The position numbers and the translations under genes were made by a program. A stretch of DNA of 64,000 nt, from contig OY720348.1 of assembly GCA_963082975.1 (NCBI GenBank), forward strand, positions 62,025,719 to 62,089,718. The letters run 5' to 3'. Source of the stretch: Labia minor (taxonomy: Eukaryota; Arthropoda; Insecta; Dermaptera; Spongiphoridae). The notes beneath the pieces were generated by a model. It was not told where the DNA came from. It did no database searches and saw only the letters and a program-made list of their open reading frames with translations. Positions 61,605 to 64,000 of this stretch are shown one piece after another. The first letter of the stretch is position 1. The number at the start of each line of letters is the position of its first letter.

Positions 61605-61908
61605 AAAACGTTTTATTTACAATAAATATACAAATTCAAACACTCTCAATACCCCCGGTCACAGCAAACTCTAGTCAACGCAATCTCTCACTGCATAACA
61701 TTCTCTCTGGTGTCCGACTCCAATTTATATATCTATCCCGCCCTTATCGAGCATTAATTGTGGTGGTAGAAGGATCGGGAGACTTTCCCCTGGACGTCAC
61801 CAAAGGTCTATTGTCAAGCATGATTGGGGGTTAGGGAAACCCGCGGCATTTCCGCTGGCGTGGGTTAATGAGTAGAGAAATATTTTATAACCTAGGGTGT
61901 CGACAATG
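61605..61908 (-). other. Possible solo LTR (minus orientation)
   Basis: Read on the minus strand, the block starts TGTCGACACCCTAGG. It has a TATA-like ATATATAAATTGG near 61720 with CAGAGAGAATG downstream, and a polyadenylation-like AATAAAACG near 61610. It is GC-richer than its surroundings. No matching second end, target duplication or primer-binding site was found, so this is tentative. Confidence 0.3.
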
Positions 61909-63100
61909 GCCCTTCCCAGAGTGAATGGAGTGAGAAGGTTGCAACACCCTCATCGCCGATAATCTTTCGGCCACAACTTTCACTTCCCACATGTATATGT
62001 TTAAAAAAAAATTATTTTCTCCAAATTTAATTTCCTTTAGGAATTTTATTTGAGTTAGATAAATACACACAAAAAATTCAAATTAAATAAAATCTATTTA
62101 TTTATTTAAAATTTTCCATGTGGTGGAGAATAACAGGATAACACAAATTTGCTTCAATTCAGTAATACTTTTCAAACATAAAAAGTGGCAATTAGATCAG
62201 TCAATTTGTACCCTTCTCTATGGCATGGCTTGAATGGCCAAAGGGGTTCCATCTCAAGAGGGTTCTGGTTTTTTAATAACCTTTTGAGAGAAGGAACACA
62301 TAATAATTAAATGTATATATGGTATTTGTGCTTATTTGAAAATCAATTCAATAATTGTGGTTGTTAATAAACAGTCATGAGACAATTAGTTTTAACAAAC
62401 AATTAATATCTTAATTTCTATTAAAATATTAAATAAACATGAAGTCAATATATTCCAACACTTTCATTAATTTAATTAAAATGATAACTTTAAGAATAAA
62501 TTAATAAATTAATTCTGGGAATTATATGAATGTTGTATTCATTGACATTATGGATCGAAAAACCATTTTTAGAAAATAGATACAAATATTATATATCTGC
62601 CCAGAAATCTGATCGAAATTCTGTCATTCTTTTTTTTTTTTTTTTTTTTTTTTGATGCCACTTTTTTATTTTTTTTATTATAAAATAAAATAAACATACT
62701 AATTAAAAACGAAAATACCTTTTCAAATAAAAAAAACTACAAAAAAAAATTATCAAAAAGACAAATAAAATATATATATATAATATAGAGTAAATTCCAT
62801 ATATATATATATATATATATATTTTAAGTGTTTGTTTTCCTAGCGACATTTATGTGAGGGTGTTAGTATTAGAGTGAGAGAGAAGAAAATAAAAAAAAAT
62901 ATTTAATTATGAAGACCATCCGTTACAGTTTTAAGTTTGTTTTTCTTTCGTTTTTCAATTGAATGTCTATATTTGACTTTATTCGTATATATTTTCATCT
63001 CTTGATAAATAATAATAATCCCTCTGTAGCTCTTTCTTTGCTCTGTGGTGTGGAAAAAAATGAAAAATAATAATAAATATTATTACTGCGTAGCTTATGA

Positions 63101-64000
<900 letters not shown>

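Overview
This is animal (metazoan) nuclear DNA, strongly AT-rich, and most likely from an arthropod, probably an insect. Three spliced coding exons on the + strand (8232-8285, 33578-33652, 63196-63334) join in one reading frame and encode the middle of a protein-kinase domain that reads like insect calcium/calmodulin-dependent protein kinase I (CaMKI). The first exon encodes a Gly/Asp-rich insert after the alpha-C helix, the second the strand around LKHPNIVQLLETF, and the third the [14 protein letters not shown] stretch through the catalytic-loop start HRDLK. The ATP-binding lobe, the rest of the catalytic loop with the DFG motif, and the calmodulin-binding tail lie outside the window. No other host gene was recognised. 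Apart from these 268 coding bases, the window is intron: about 25.3 kb between exons one and two, and about 29.5 kb between exons two and three.

The introns are a dense record of mobile elements. 1-8 kb: a Helentron-like repeat (F), a giant palindrome (G1), a tRNA-derived SINE with an exact 11-bp target duplication, a hAT transposase remnant, and two abutting TTAA-flanked elements. 9-20 kb: an internally deleted mariner, three small hAT elements with 8-bp target duplications, a short tandem repeat, copies of a second tRNA-derived SINE (family A), and a Tc1-like mini-element. 20-23.4 kb: a composite B+E repeat and a LINE 3' tail. The same order recurs at 47.7-50.3 kb, and about 1 kb of it is almost identical in both places. 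25-32 kb: SINE A, MITE family I, palindrome G2, another hAT, a second mariner lineage and another SINE A. 33.7-44 kb: repeat families F, C, B and D, with nested MITEs and palindrome G3. 44.8-45.3 kb: scrambled R2-like retrotransposon fragments. 52-56.7 kb: a 4.6-kb hAT element with an exact 8-bp target duplication, containing a transposase C-terminus, copies of C, B and E, and a C inserted inside B. 57-64 kb: an intact SINE A with target duplication, another C, a possible solo LTR, CaMKI exon three and a LINE tail.

The most useful biological result is the 54-nt exon of CaMKI. It has the same phase at both ends, so it can be included or skipped without changing frame, and it inserts 18 residues near the regulatory alpha-C/beta-4 region. 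The main structural result is a group of non-coding repeat families (B, C, D, F) that share hairpin ends, subterminal inverted repeats, central microsatellites and swapped modules, and that insert without target duplications. They look like Helentron/DINE-1-type non-autonomous elements, but no encoded Rep/helicase was seen. All matches were made by eye, so identities and boundaries are approximate unless stated as exact.
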